Below are positions 1 to 7,320 of a DNA stretch of 39,354 nucleotides, in pieces; the first letter of the stretch is position 1, and each line of letters starts with the position of its first letter. The position numbers and the translations under genes were made by a program. Source of the DNA: Deltaproteobacteria bacterium (GTDB taxonomy: Bacteria; Desulfobacterota; Binatia; UBA9968). Below the pieces are notes generated by a model. The model was not told the DNA's origin. It was given only the letters and a program-made list of their open reading frames with translations, and searched no databases. The stretch lies in assembly GCA_030688735.1 (NCBI GenBank), contig JAUYJC010000060.1, forward strand, positions 1-39,354, written 5' to 3'.

Positions 1-86
1 ATCTGAGACTCCTTGGAAAACTCAAGTGCAGTAAAATTCCTCGGATCGCGATCCTGCGTAGCGTCCATCCGTTCAAATCTCTTCCG

Positions 87-218
87 TTACTCCAAGCGCA
101 ACATCTTTTTCCTTTGCCCATAAGCAACGATCGATTGCGGACTGCTCGACCAAGTGCGTCCTTGGTCTGAGCTGTAGAGTTTGACGCGCTGACCGTAGAT
201 TTCGATTTGTTTGATCAT
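87..218 (-). CDS. Small hypothetical protein (43 aa)
   Basis: Short open frame beginning with ATG (MIKQIEIYGQRVKLYS) and ending at TAA. An AGGAGA Shine-Dalgarno sequence sits a few bases upstream of the ATG, which is the main reason to believe it. The product is basic and hydrophilic, rich in Q, K, R and S, with no membrane segment or recognisable motif. It lies downstream of the DUF3309-type gene on the same strand and may be the last gene of that run. I do not recognise the family. Confidence 0.5.
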   Translation of the reverse strand: MIKQIEIYGQRVKLYSSDQGRTWSSSPQSIVAYGQRKKMLRLE

Positions 219-302
219 GGTATTCTCCTAACTCTTCATAATGGTTTGTTGCGACGTGATTGTAGGTGTCGGACCCGGATAGCCGTACGACGCTCAGCGC
301 CC

Positions 303-452
303 TTAGATTCGGCCCAAAAGGAATAGAATCAGGACGATAATTAATATCGTCCCGACGATGCCCGAGGGACCGTAACCATACGAGTGATAACCCCAGCGGG
401 GCAGACCGCCAAACAGGAGCAGAAGCAAGACGATCAACAATATCAGTCCCAT
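303..452 (-). CDS. DUF3309-family small membrane protein (49 aa)
   Basis: The 49-residue product starts MGLILLIVLLLLLFGGLP, has a central tryptophan/tyrosine/glycine stretch (PRWGYHSYGYGPSG) and ends in a second hydrophobic run closing LLGRI. This two-helix layout with a Gly/Tyr/Trp hinge is the hallmark of DUF3309 proteins, which have no assigned function. An ideal AAGGAGGT ribosome-binding site precedes the ATG. The start lies just 6 bases after the stop of the Crp/Fnr regulator gene at 459, so the two are probably co-transcribed. Confidence 0.85.
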   Translation of the reverse strand: MGLILLIVLLLLLFGGLPRWGYHSYGYGPSGIVGTILIIVLILFLLGRI

Positions 453-458
453 AGTGAG

Positions 459-1250
459 TTACCTCCTTATTGATTCGATATGACGTTCGGCTAATTTGGG
501 AAAGAGCATTTGTCTGATAACTGGACGGGTTTGAAAAGAATCATCGCGAGACCCGCGATGGTGCCCAGCGGCGATGGCCCGAGCTAGATAATCGGTGAGT
601 TTTTGTTCATTAATGACGAGAAAGCGATCTAGGTTGGTCTCAATCAACCCGAGGTTACGAAAGCGCTGCATAAACAAACTGATCCGCGGCCGAGTCGTGC
701 CCACCATCTCGGACAATTCATCATGCGACAACTTCAGTTCGATGCGAGTGCTCTGTTGGTCCTTCTTGCCCAGTGTGCGCGCCAACTGCAACAGCGTCTT
801 GCCCAATCGCTGCTCGCTGTCCACCGTCACCAGATTCGCGATGACCTGCTGTTGGCCGGCGATGCGCACGGCGAGATAGCGCACGAAGGCCTCAAGCAGC
901 GAGTCGCGGCTCAAGCGCGCAAAGAACTGAGCACAGGGTATTTGTTTTACGGTCGTTTCTTTCATCGCCACCGCGGTTTCGTGGCGCGCGCCTAACCCGG
1001 CTAAGCTCAGCTCGCCGAAAATATCTCCGGCGCTATGGATAGCAAGCAGGCACTCTTTACCTTGGGGCGAGAGCAGAAGCAGTTTGATCTGGCCGGCCTC
1101 AATGAAATAGACCATCCCGTCCTGGTCGCCGCAGGTGTAAACATTCGCGTGCCGCGGGATCGTCACAGCACGAGATTTCAATGTCTCGTGCCGCAACGAA
1201 TCGCGCATTTGCTTTTTGAACCGTTCCGCTTCAGGAGTCTGTTGAATCAT
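459..1250 (-). CDS. Crp/Fnr-family transcriptional regulator
   Basis: The 263-residue protein has an N-terminal cyclic-nucleotide-binding-type beta roll (about residues 25-140, containing GDIFGELSLAG) and a C-terminal winged helix (about 165-225) whose recognition region reads LSHDELSEMVGTTRPRIS, typical of HTH_Crp domains. The cysteine set that binds the Fe-S cluster in true FNR is absent, so oxygen sensing by a cluster is unlikely. About 40 residues follow the HTH, longer than in Crp. No clear Shine-Dalgarno precedes the ATG. The start codon sits in a 10-bp palindrome AATCATGATT (1245-1254), which may be chance. It lies directly upstream of a DUF3309 gene and downstream of the radical SAM gene. 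The ligand is unknown. Confidence 0.88.
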   Translation of the reverse strand: MIQQTPEAERFKKQMRDSLRHETLKSRAVTIPRHANVYTCGDQDGMVYFIEAGQIKLLLLSPQGKECLLAIHSAGDIFGELSLAGLGARHETAVAMKETTVKQIPCAQFFARLSRDSLLEAFVRYLAVRIAGQQQVIANLVTVDSEQRLGKTLLQLARTLGKKDQQSTRIELKLSHDELSEMVGTTRPRISLFMQRFRNLGLIETNLDRFLVINEQKLTDYLARAIAAGHHRGSRDDSFQTRPVIRQMLFPKLAERHIESIRR

Positions 1251-1433
1251 GATTGAGTATTTTCAACGACGATTATAGAGCAGGTTGTGTACCAGACCCT
1301 GTACTGACGGAAAGGCTGGATTTTCCAAAAGATTTTGATGGCGCGAGCGAGAAAAGAAGAGAGGGTTCGCCGAAAACGTCGAAACGCTCGACCAAAAGGT
1401 CGAATTGGCCTAAGTAAATTGTCCCGCGCTGGC

Positions 1434-3701
1434 TTATTTGGTCCGAGAGCCGGTGCGGTAGGTGAAGACGAAAGACGTGGTGAGGAAAAAGTCTTTGATC
1501 AAGTTGGCAGTGAGTTTCCCAAGGTCAATGTTCCGTATCCTCATACCTCTTAATTGTTCCAGGGTGTTGTCCCAAAACCGCTGTAGCGGTTCACGCGAGT
1601 AAAGCGCGCGATTGCTCAAGGCGTCAAACTTGGCGTGAAGGAGGCGGTATTTCGACGGCAGGCTTTGCCGCAGTCGCGAGTAGGCCTCCTGCCATTCCTG
1701 TATCCTGCTCTCAAGCCGGGTGCTCGTTTGGATACGAACCATCTCATCGAGCCACCCGCGCGCAGCCTCTCCCTCGCGGTTAAGATGGAGCCGCAGTTCC
1801 TGCAATCTCGATTGCAGACCATCCCATTGGCGCAGAAAGGCGTTCAGATCTTTGCGTGTGAAAAGTATCTTTGAAGAGATCTCTTCGAAGGGATCCAACA
1901 GGGCTTTGGCCTTGGCTGGGAGTGTTGACTTGGCATTACCGTAGGCTTTCTGCCATTCTGCGATCTTGAGAGCCTGCCAAATCTCTCCTTGAATTCGCTG
2001 CGTGTCCGCGAGCCATTTTTCTTCTTTTTCGCTTTTGTTGCGCGACTGGAGCCATACCTCTTCCATCTCTTTGAGAAATTTGCCCCACAGAGCGAAGAGA
2101 TGGAGGACTTCTTTCGCGCGTTTCCAGAGGTGGACCGGCAGGGGATCGATGGCGAATCCGGGCCTGCGCGACAGCCGGTCCTTTAGTCTAAAAAAGCCCG
2201 CGATCATCGGATGTTCTTTTTCGATGACGGCGGCATTTTTATACCAGAAAAAAACCGACATGAGAATCCAATAAGCCTTCGGGTTATGGTTCCACTGCGA
2301 CAGAATCTTGATCATGTTCTCTTTGCTGTAGAAGGATTTCCACGCGTCCTGGTAGGCACGGAACCACTCCTCCGCGGTCATGTTGGGATGCTTGACGGTC
2401 GCATGGAAGGAATCGCGCTTGTTGAAATCCGGATCCATCCACTCGCCACGTTTCTTCATTTCGCGGTGATCGTGGGAGCCCGGAAGGGGAGTCAACATGA
2501 AGAAAGAGGACTGATCCGGCTGGATGACATCCATGAGGTAGCGGATGTCCTGTGGTACCTGCTCTTTGGTGTCGAAAGGAAGCCCGATAATGTACCCGGT
2601 ATGGACGACCACCCCTGCATCGTGCCATTCGTTAATAATCTGTCGGTACTCTTCGACGTGGTTTTGCCCTTTTCCTTCAGCTTTAAGGTTTTCCGGGTTC
2701 AGACTCTCCATGCCGATGAAGACCTGAGTGCAACCCGCCTCAGCTGCAAGGCGCACGAAATCCTTCGGCTTACGTGCCAGGTCCACCTGAATCATGAATG
2801 AGATTATGATCCCTTCTTGCCTCAACTTGATGATCTCTTCGAAGGTCTCGCGCCAGAGCTTCTTACGGGCAAAATTATCGTCCGTGAAGAAGTAGAAGGT
2901 GATCCCGTGCTCGAAGTAGTTCCTACGCGCCATCTCAGCGATGCTCTCGGGGCTGCGCTCGCGCATCTTGCGCCCTTGAACGTTGATGATGGTGCAAAAG
3001 GAACAGGCAAAAGGACAGCCACGCGATGTGTCAGCGGTCCCGAAGTTGGGCTTAGCAAACCGGCGCATGGTCTTGGGGCTGATTCGGGGGAGCGGCGCGC
3101 TGCCGATATCGACAAGGCTTTGCAGGTCTTGGGCGAATGAATAGATGGGTTTAAGCCGGCCTTGGAGCGCGTCCGCCAGGATCTCCGCCCAATTCTCCTC
3201 GACTTCACCGGATACGACCGAGATGGATTCTCTAACCAGCGCTTGAATATCCGGTTCCTGGTCGCTCAGCATGTTGATAGTGCCGCTGGTGTGGAATCCG
3301 CCGATGATCACATCGATCCCAGCGGCCCGGAACTGCCGAGCCAGGTCAAAGGCCCGCGGAAACTGGTTGGTTTGGACTCCCACCAACCCCACCACAAGCT
3401 TGATAGAAGGACGCCGGCTCCAGCGGATAATTTTTCTTACGGGGAGTTTTTCAGATGTCTCGTCAAAGGTGACGATCTCAATCCTTAGGTCGCCGAATAC
3501 CCGACTGTGTTTCACCTCTTCGGTCAGACCGTGCAGGACGTTGAGCGTGTTGCTCGGGAGCACGCCTTTCCAAAAGCGAATCACATAGCCGTCATCGTCG
3601 TACTTGGACGGTTTGATCAGGACGACCCGCAATTTTTTAAACGGCAGCTCTGGGGTTGGCACCGTGACCGCTTCACGCCCGCTTGTAAGTTGGCTTAACA
3701 T
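1434..3701 (-). CDS. B12-binding-domain radical SAM protein with duplicated C-terminal helical region
   Basis: The 755-residue product starts at ATG (MLSQLTSGRE), preceded by GGGAGG. Residues about 25-175 form a cobalamin-binding-like Rossmann domain (VVGLVGVQ, VIIGGFHTSG). The CxxxCxxC motif of radical SAM enzymes is C229, C233 and C236 in SRGCPFACSFC, followed by a TIM-barrel region with TDDNFARK, FIGMESLN and HTGYIIGLPFDT. The catalytic part ends near residue 450. The remaining roughly 300 residues are charged and helical, and contain two copies of a roughly 52-residue unit (582-633 and 669-718; EWQ-AY, LP-K, F----S--L, R--L--F conserved). Enzymes of this class methylate or rearrange unactivated carbons, for example in hopanoid, bacteriochlorophyll or phosphonate chemistry. 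The substrate cannot be read from sequence. It is downstream of the GT4 gene at 3812 on the same strand. Confidence 0.85.
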   Translation of the reverse strand: MLSQLTSGREAVTVPTPELPFKKLRVVLIKPSKYDDDGYVIRFWKGVLPSNTLNVLHGLTEEVKHSRVFGDLRIEIVTFDETSEKLPVRKIIRWSRRPSIKLVVGLVGVQTNQFPRAFDLARQFRAAGIDVIIGGFHTSGTINMLSDQEPDIQALVRESISVVSGEVEENWAEILADALQGRLKPIYSFAQDLQSLVDIGSAPLPRISPKTMRRFAKPNFGTADTSRGCPFACSFCTIINVQGRKMRERSPESIAEMARRNYFEHGITFYFFTDDNFARKKLWRETFEEIIKLRQEGIIISFMIQVDLARKPKDFVRLAAEAGCTQVFIGMESLNPENLKAEGKGQNHVEEYRQIINEWHDAGVVVHTGYIIGLPFDTKEQVPQDIRYLMDVIQPDQSSFFMLTPLPGSHDHREMKKRGEWMDPDFNKRDSFHATVKHPNMTAEEWFRAYQDAWKSFYSKENMIKILSQWNHNPKAYWILMSVFFWYKNAAVIEKEHPMIAGFFRLKDRLSRRPGFAIDPLPVHLWKRAKEVLHLFALWGKFLKEMEEVWLQSRNKSEKEEKWLADTQRIQGEIWQALKIAEWQKAYGNAKSTLPAKAKALLDPFEEISSKILFTRKDLNAFLRQWDGLQSRLQELRLHLNREGEAARGWLDEMVRIQTSTRLESRIQEWQEAYSRLRQSLPSKYRLLHAKFDALSNRALYSREPLQRFWDNTLEQLRGMRIRNIDLGKLTANLIKDFFLTTSFVFTYRTGSRTK

Positions 3702-3811
3702 AACTTTTGCGCCTCCCAAGATCGGTTATGCCCTCTTTCGCAAACGAATGTGTTTTCATTTCCGGCTCTTAACGCGAGCTGGTGGTTCTCCTGCATTGTC
3801 AACGAGCACGT

Positions 3812-5056
3812 TCAGATGTGGCGAGCTCGAACGGGTAGTTCTTGGCCGATGCGAGGCGCAGATGTCTCTCGACCGCATGCCCGGTCGAAGCTCTGCAGGT
3901 AGCGGCGCGCGACCGCGGGCCAGAGCATGCCGCGGCCGTGAACGGCGGCGCGTGCGCAGAGCGCAAGTCGTTTCGCATCATTGCTTAGGAGATCCACGAC
4001 CACGCTTGCGATGGTCTGGGAGTCTCTCCACGGCACGAGTATGCCGCGCCCGTCAGCAAGGAGTTCGCGCGCATAAAGATAAGGCGTGGAGATGACGGCT
4101 TTGCCAGAGCCTACCGCATAGGCCAACGTCCCGGACGTGCTTTGCTCCGGGTTGAGGTACGGCGTGACATAAATGTCGGCGACGGAGAGAAACTTGACGA
4201 GCTCGCCGCGGCTGACGAAACGATTGTGAAAGATCATGCTAGATTCCACGCCAAGTGCTTGCGCACGACGCTCCAGGCTCTCACGGTAGGTCTCGCCGTG
4301 CCGCTCTTTAATATGTGGATGAGTCGCTCCGAGCACGACGTAAACCGTGTCCGGGTAGCGCGTAAGAATCGCGGGCAGTGCGTCGATGACATGCTCGATC
4401 CCCTTGTCCGGCGAGAGCAGTCCGAATGTAAAAATCACCGACTTGCCTTCGATCCCGAGCTCTTTCTTATTGTTTGAGGCAAACGGCACGCTCGGAATCC
4501 CGTGCGGGATGATATCGATTTTGTTCTCGGGTACGCCGTGAACATTATGAAGGAGAGCGGCGCCGTGGGCGCTCATGGCGACGAGCCGCCTCGACAGTCG
4601 GGCGATCTCATTCATAGCTCGATGCTGCATGGAATCCGGCTTGCCGAGAATGGTGTGAACGGTGGTCACGATCGGCATGCGCAACTTGCGTAGGAGCGTG
4701 AGCAGGTAGTTACCCGCCTTGCCGCCGAAGATGCCGTACTCGTGCTGCACGGACACGACATCGATCGTGTTAGCGTTCAAAAAATCCGCTGCGACGCGGT
4801 ACGATGCGATCTCACTCTCTGCCACCTCGAAGCGGACGCGCGGTGGATACGCATAACGTTTGCCGGCGTCATTCATCGCGACCACGAAGCAATCGGCATT
4901 CGAGACTTCCGCGGCTATCGCGCCGCTGAGATCGGTCGTGAATGTCGCGATGCCACACTGGCGTGGCAGATGGTTGCCGAGCATGGCGATTTTGCGCGGC
5001 GTTTTCGCTGGGAAACCTGATTCATCATCTCTCCAATCCGGCGCGCCGCCGATCAT
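3812..5056 (-). CDS. GT4-type glycosyltransferase
   Basis: The 414-residue product has the two-Rossmann GT-B layout. The N-terminal part has GNHLPRQCGIATFTTDL, HEYGIFGGKAG and VTTVHTILG. The C-terminal donor-binding part has FTFGLLSPDKGIEHVIDALP, VADIYVTPYLNPEQSTSGTL and GSGKAVISTPYLYARE, as in glycosyltransferase group 1. I chose the ATG at 5056 because GAGGA precedes it and it overlaps the stop of a 26-residue membrane peptide by ATGA. A TTG at 5119 would extend the frame by 21 residues. The protein is a clear paralogue of the GT half of the 29360-31645 gene but lacks that gene's C-terminal barrel. Donor and acceptor are unknown; the family is usually retaining and uses nucleotide sugars. 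Confidence 0.9.
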   Translation of the reverse strand: MIGGAPDWRDDESGFPAKTPRKIAMLGNHLPRQCGIATFTTDLSGAIAAEVSNADCFVVAMNDAGKRYAYPPRVRFEVAESEIASYRVAADFLNANTIDVVSVQHEYGIFGGKAGNYLLTLLRKLRMPIVTTVHTILGKPDSMQHRAMNEIARLSRRLVAMSAHGAALLHNVHGVPENKIDIIPHGIPSVPFASNNKKELGIEGKSVIFTFGLLSPDKGIEHVIDALPAILTRYPDTVYVVLGATHPHIKERHGETYRESLERRAQALGVESSMIFHNRFVSRGELVKFLSVADIYVTPYLNPEQSTSGTLAYAVGSGKAVISTPYLYARELLADGRGILVPWRDSQTIASVVVDLLSNDAKRLALCARAAVHGRGMLWPAVARRYLQSFDRACGRETSAPRIGQELPVRARHI

Positions 5057-5133
5057 ATTCGTCCTCGCATGATCTGCACCGCGAGCCAAATCGCAACGAG
5101 AGCGATCGGTAGAGTCCAAAGTAGATTGGTCAT
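5053..5133 (-). CDS. 26-aa single-span membrane peptide coupled to GT4 gene
   Basis: Tiny frame starting MTNLLWTLPIALVAIW and ending in the basic tail QIMRGRI: one hydrophobic helix of about 18 residues and a positive end. A purine-rich GGAAGGG element lies upstream of the ATG. Its TGA overlaps the ATG of the glycosyltransferase as ATGA, the usual arrangement for translational coupling. Either it is a real membrane micropeptide or a leader controlling translation of the transferase. No family is recognised. Confidence 0.5.
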   Translation of the reverse strand: MTNLLWTLPIALVAIWLAVQIMRGRI

Positions 5134-5220
5134 ATCAATCCCTTCCTCTCCAGCTTAGGATAGCTTGAGCCATCGCTCATCGTCGGTGCGACACCCGCTC
5201 ATGATAGGCAGACGGGTTGT

Positions 5221-5448
5221 CTAAGATTTATTGGCTCCGACTAAAACCAACACAATCCCGCCTGCTAACACCAATCCGCCCAGGAGAGGTGGCAACGGGA
5301 TGGTTTTCTGGGTGTCGGCGGTGGCTTGGATGGGTCCAATATCGATGATCTTCTCGCGGCTCGTGTAGGTGATGCCCTGGTAGGCAAAGGCCACGATCCC
5401 CAGGACAATGAGGGCGATCCCAACAAGCGTTATCTGTTTCATACCCAT
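5221..5448 (-). CDS. Two-helix small membrane protein (DUF3185-like)
   Basis: The 75-residue protein has an N-terminal transmembrane helix (about residues 6-24), a roughly 30-residue external loop carrying YTSREKIIDIGPIQATAD, and a second helix (about 54-71) ending in a short polar tail. This architecture is common in small uncharacterised proteins grouped with or near DUF3185. An AGGAG box precedes the first ATG; a second in-frame ATG two codons later is an alternative. It belongs to a same-strand run of small envelope genes. Confidence 0.75.
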   Translation of the reverse strand: MGMKQITLVGIALIVLGIVAFAYQGITYTSREKIIDIGPIQATADTQKTIPLPPLLGGLVLAGGIVLVLVGANKS

Positions 5449-5481
5449 AAAAACTCCTTTCTTTTAAACCCGAAACCGCTA

Positions 5482-5628
5482 CTAGACTCTTCGCCCCTGA
5501 ATGAGATTGACCACTAGCACTATCAGGGCAATGACCAATAAAATGTGGACGAACCCTCCCATCGTGTACGAAGTGACCAATCCCAGCGCCCACATGATCA
5601 AAAGAATCACAAAGATTGTCCAAAGCAT
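5482..5628 (-). CDS. lmo0937-family small membrane protein (48 aa)
   Basis: The frame starts MLWTIFVILLIMWALGLV, continues with TSYTMGGFVHILLVIALIVL and ends in the basic tail QGRRV. The pattern Leu-Trp-Thr-Ile, Trp-Ala-Leu-Gly-Leu, Gly-Gly-x-x-His-x-Leu-Leu is that of the lmo0937/DUF5670 family of two-helix membrane proteins, often found in stress-gene neighbourhoods. AAGGAG lies 8 bases upstream of the ATG. The function of the family is not established. Confidence 0.8.
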   Translation of the reverse strand: MLWTIFVILLIMWALGLVTSYTMGGFVHILLVIALIVLVVNLIQGRRV

Positions 5629-5672
5629 TTTTTAGCTCCTTTCCGGCTATAGAACGCACCGCCTCTGATTCG

Positions 5673-5972
5673 CTATCCGCCCAAATGCTCTCGCCTTTCT
5701 TCCTGGTGAGACTGTTTTTGGGCCTCCGTATCGGTCTTGACCGAGTCGCAATGAGGGCCAATGATTTCCTTGCCCTTTTTCACGATCATGTCGGCGCTCT
5801 CACGCAGCTTTCCGGCCTGCTGATTCAGGTAGTCTAAGCCTTTGTTGCTGCGCTCACGAAGCAATTCGCGCGTCTCCTTGCGGCCGAGCAGTGCGGCCAT
5901 CAGCCCACCGATGGCTCCCAGACCTAGTCCGATAAGTAAATATGAGAATTTGGATTCGCCATTCGTTGTCAT
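5673..5972 (-). CDS. YtxH-domain protein
   Basis: The 99-residue product starts MTTNGESKFS. One glycine-rich transmembrane segment (about residues 9-29, YLLIGLGLGAIGGLMAALLG) is followed by R-K-E-T-R and a long amphipathic helix with LRERSNKGLDYLNQQAGKLRES. This is the YtxH arrangement: membrane anchor, basic stop, cytoplasmic apolipoprotein-like helix. I chose the internal ATG because GAGGAG sits immediately upstream; starting at 5993 would leave that box inside the coding region. The family is linked to general stress response in Bacillus. The role here is inferred only from context. Confidence 0.8.
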   Translation of the reverse strand: MTTNGESKFSYLLIGLGLGAIGGLMAALLGRKETRELLRERSNKGLDYLNQQAGKLRESADMIVKKGKEIIGPHCDSVKTDTEAQKQSHQEERREHLGG

Positions 5973-6018
5973 AAGTTTCTCCTCTTTTTGCATACACTCA
6001 CGTTTAGACCGTTACCCT

Positions 6019-6330
6019 CTAACGGTTGATCACTTGCAGGTTGTTAACGACCCGTTTGACGCCATTTACCTGCTACGCAAGCGACCCAATGTGGTACCTC
6101 TGCTCGGCGGTCTGGACTTGGCCGGTGAGATAAACAATCCCATTAGTGGTTTCAACTTCGACGCGTGTCAGACTGACCAGCTTGTCTGATGCAAGCTGGG
6201 TCTTCACCGCGCCCGTAATATATGAATCGTCGATGTTCTCTCCCATCGTCTGACCGGTCATAGCTTGGCAGCTGGTCATGAAGAACAGAAGTGCCAACGT
6301 AACTGTCAACCTTTTGAATGCCCGTATCAT
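6019..6330 (-). pseudogene. BON-domain lipoprotein interrupted by an in-frame amber codon
   Basis: The frame opens with ATG after AAGGAG and encodes a lipoprotein signal (MIRAFKRLTVTLALLFFMTS, then Cys21) and a BON domain (DDSYITGAVKTQL, VEVETTNGIVYLTGQV). It stops at TAG (6073-6075) after 85 codons, part way through the last BON helix-strand unit. Reading past that single codon in the same frame gives QVNGVKRVVNNLQVINR and then a TAG at 6019-6021. GVxRVVNNL is exactly how BON domains normally end. The intact gene would encode about 103 residues. One substitution (for example AAG or GAG to TAG) explains the break. A sequencing error, or a shortened product that still works, are alternatives. 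BON proteins bind phospholipid at the outer membrane or periplasm. Confidence 0.8.
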
Positions 6331-6427
6331 AAATATCTCCTTTTCTTACCGTTGCTTGTTTTTTGGTTACTCGTTGAATTCGATTAAACACATAGAGCGG
6401 CTATGCGAAAAAACGATGCTCCGGCTG

Positions 6428-6655
6428 TTAGTAAATGAGGGATCCTGCCTCAATCTGTTTCTTCCGCGCTTCGTATTCTTTGCGAGAAATTCTCTCGGCT
6501 TTATAATCCGCCTCCAGCTTCTCCATCTGCTGATGGGCGTTATACTCGTAAGCTGCTCCTGTTCCGGCGGCCCCTACCGCCGCTCCACCCAAGAACATGC
6601 AACCCCATTGACCGAAACTCATCATGATCATCAAAACCAACACTAAGTCTTTCAT
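6428..6655 (-). CDS. Small glycine-zipper protein with SHOCT-like tail
   Basis: The 75-residue product has an N-terminal hydrophobic signal-like segment with Cys19 in GQWGC, a poor lipobox match. A glycine/alanine zipper follows (LGGAAVGAAGTGAAYEY), then a charged helical tail (YKAERISRKEYEARKKQIE). The tail resembles the SHOCT pattern (L..G.IS..EYE..K). GGAGG precedes the ATG. It is the first gene of the small envelope-protein run. Whether it is lipidated is uncertain. Confidence 0.72.
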   Translation of the reverse strand: MKDLVLVLMIMMSFGQWGCMFLGGAAVGAAGTGAAYEYNAHQQMEKLEADYKAERISRKEYEARKKQIEAGSLIY

Positions 6656-7320
6656 TGCAACCTCCGTGGTTTGGTTTCTTGTTCACTGACAAATCGCAAG
6701 TTGGATGCCAGCAATTTCCATGATTGTAATTACTTGGCCTTGGTATTCTTTGCTTGAAAGGTTCGTCATTCTCGACAATTAAACGAGCTCTTGTTTCGCA
6801 AGAGTGCAAACCCGGGAAAGGCCAAACCACCGTTATCGCCGTTCCTTGAGGTCCGCTTCCTACACTGTCCGCGACCCTCGACTGTGAAACTTCTCTACCG
6901 CCGCTCTTTTAAACTCCTCCGTTCGTTGTTGACCCACGCGCTTTTCCTTCTCTCTCGCCCCACTTTCCTCTATTTCCCGATACGACATCTATCCTGACCT
7001 ACGGGGTAAGCAGCCAGCCAGAGTTATTGGGCGAGGCGTTGAAAGAAGACCGAGGGACGCAAGACTTTGAGGGTTTTGTCGACAGTTTAAGAACGCGGTA
7101 TTAGAGCGAGCGCTCGGGGGCGGAGTTAGCGCTGCTGATTACTTAGCGGCGCACATTTGCGTGACTGCGCAATGAACTACCCCGCAGCAAGCTGCGGGGA
7201 ATATGACCCCAAGAGATTCAATATACGGTGACCGTTACATTCGACTAGATGGCTGGAACCCGTGACGCCGCGATCGGCTGCGTGAAATGAAAATTTGCAT
7301 CGCTTCAAATCAGACGAATC
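6656..7320. other. Gene-poor stretch with one short perfect hairpin
   Basis: No frame here has both a plausible ribosome site and protein-like composition. The only distinct structure is the hairpin at 7180-7199. The stretch separates the start of the envelope-protein run from the end of the LOG-family gene and should hold the promoter for the 6655 gene, but I could not identify -35/-10 boxes with confidence. Confidence 0.5.
7180..7199. repeat. Perfect 9-bp-stem hairpin
   Basis: CCCCGCAGC-AA-GCTGCGGGG forms a near-perfect 20-base palindrome. No T-run follows on either strand, so it is not a standard Rho-independent terminator. It may be a remnant of a dispersed palindromic repeat or a transcript-stabilising stem. 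Confidence 0.5.

Noticed and set aside
1245-1254. AATCATGATT palindrome at the start codon of the Crp/Fnr gene as an autoregulatory site
   Set aside because: Ten bases, not a TTGAT-N4-ATCAA or TGTGA-N6-TCACA site; likely chance.
1389-1402. CGACCAAAAGGTCG hairpin downstream of the radical SAM gene
   Set aside because: Only a 5-bp stem with no T-run; too weak to call a terminator.
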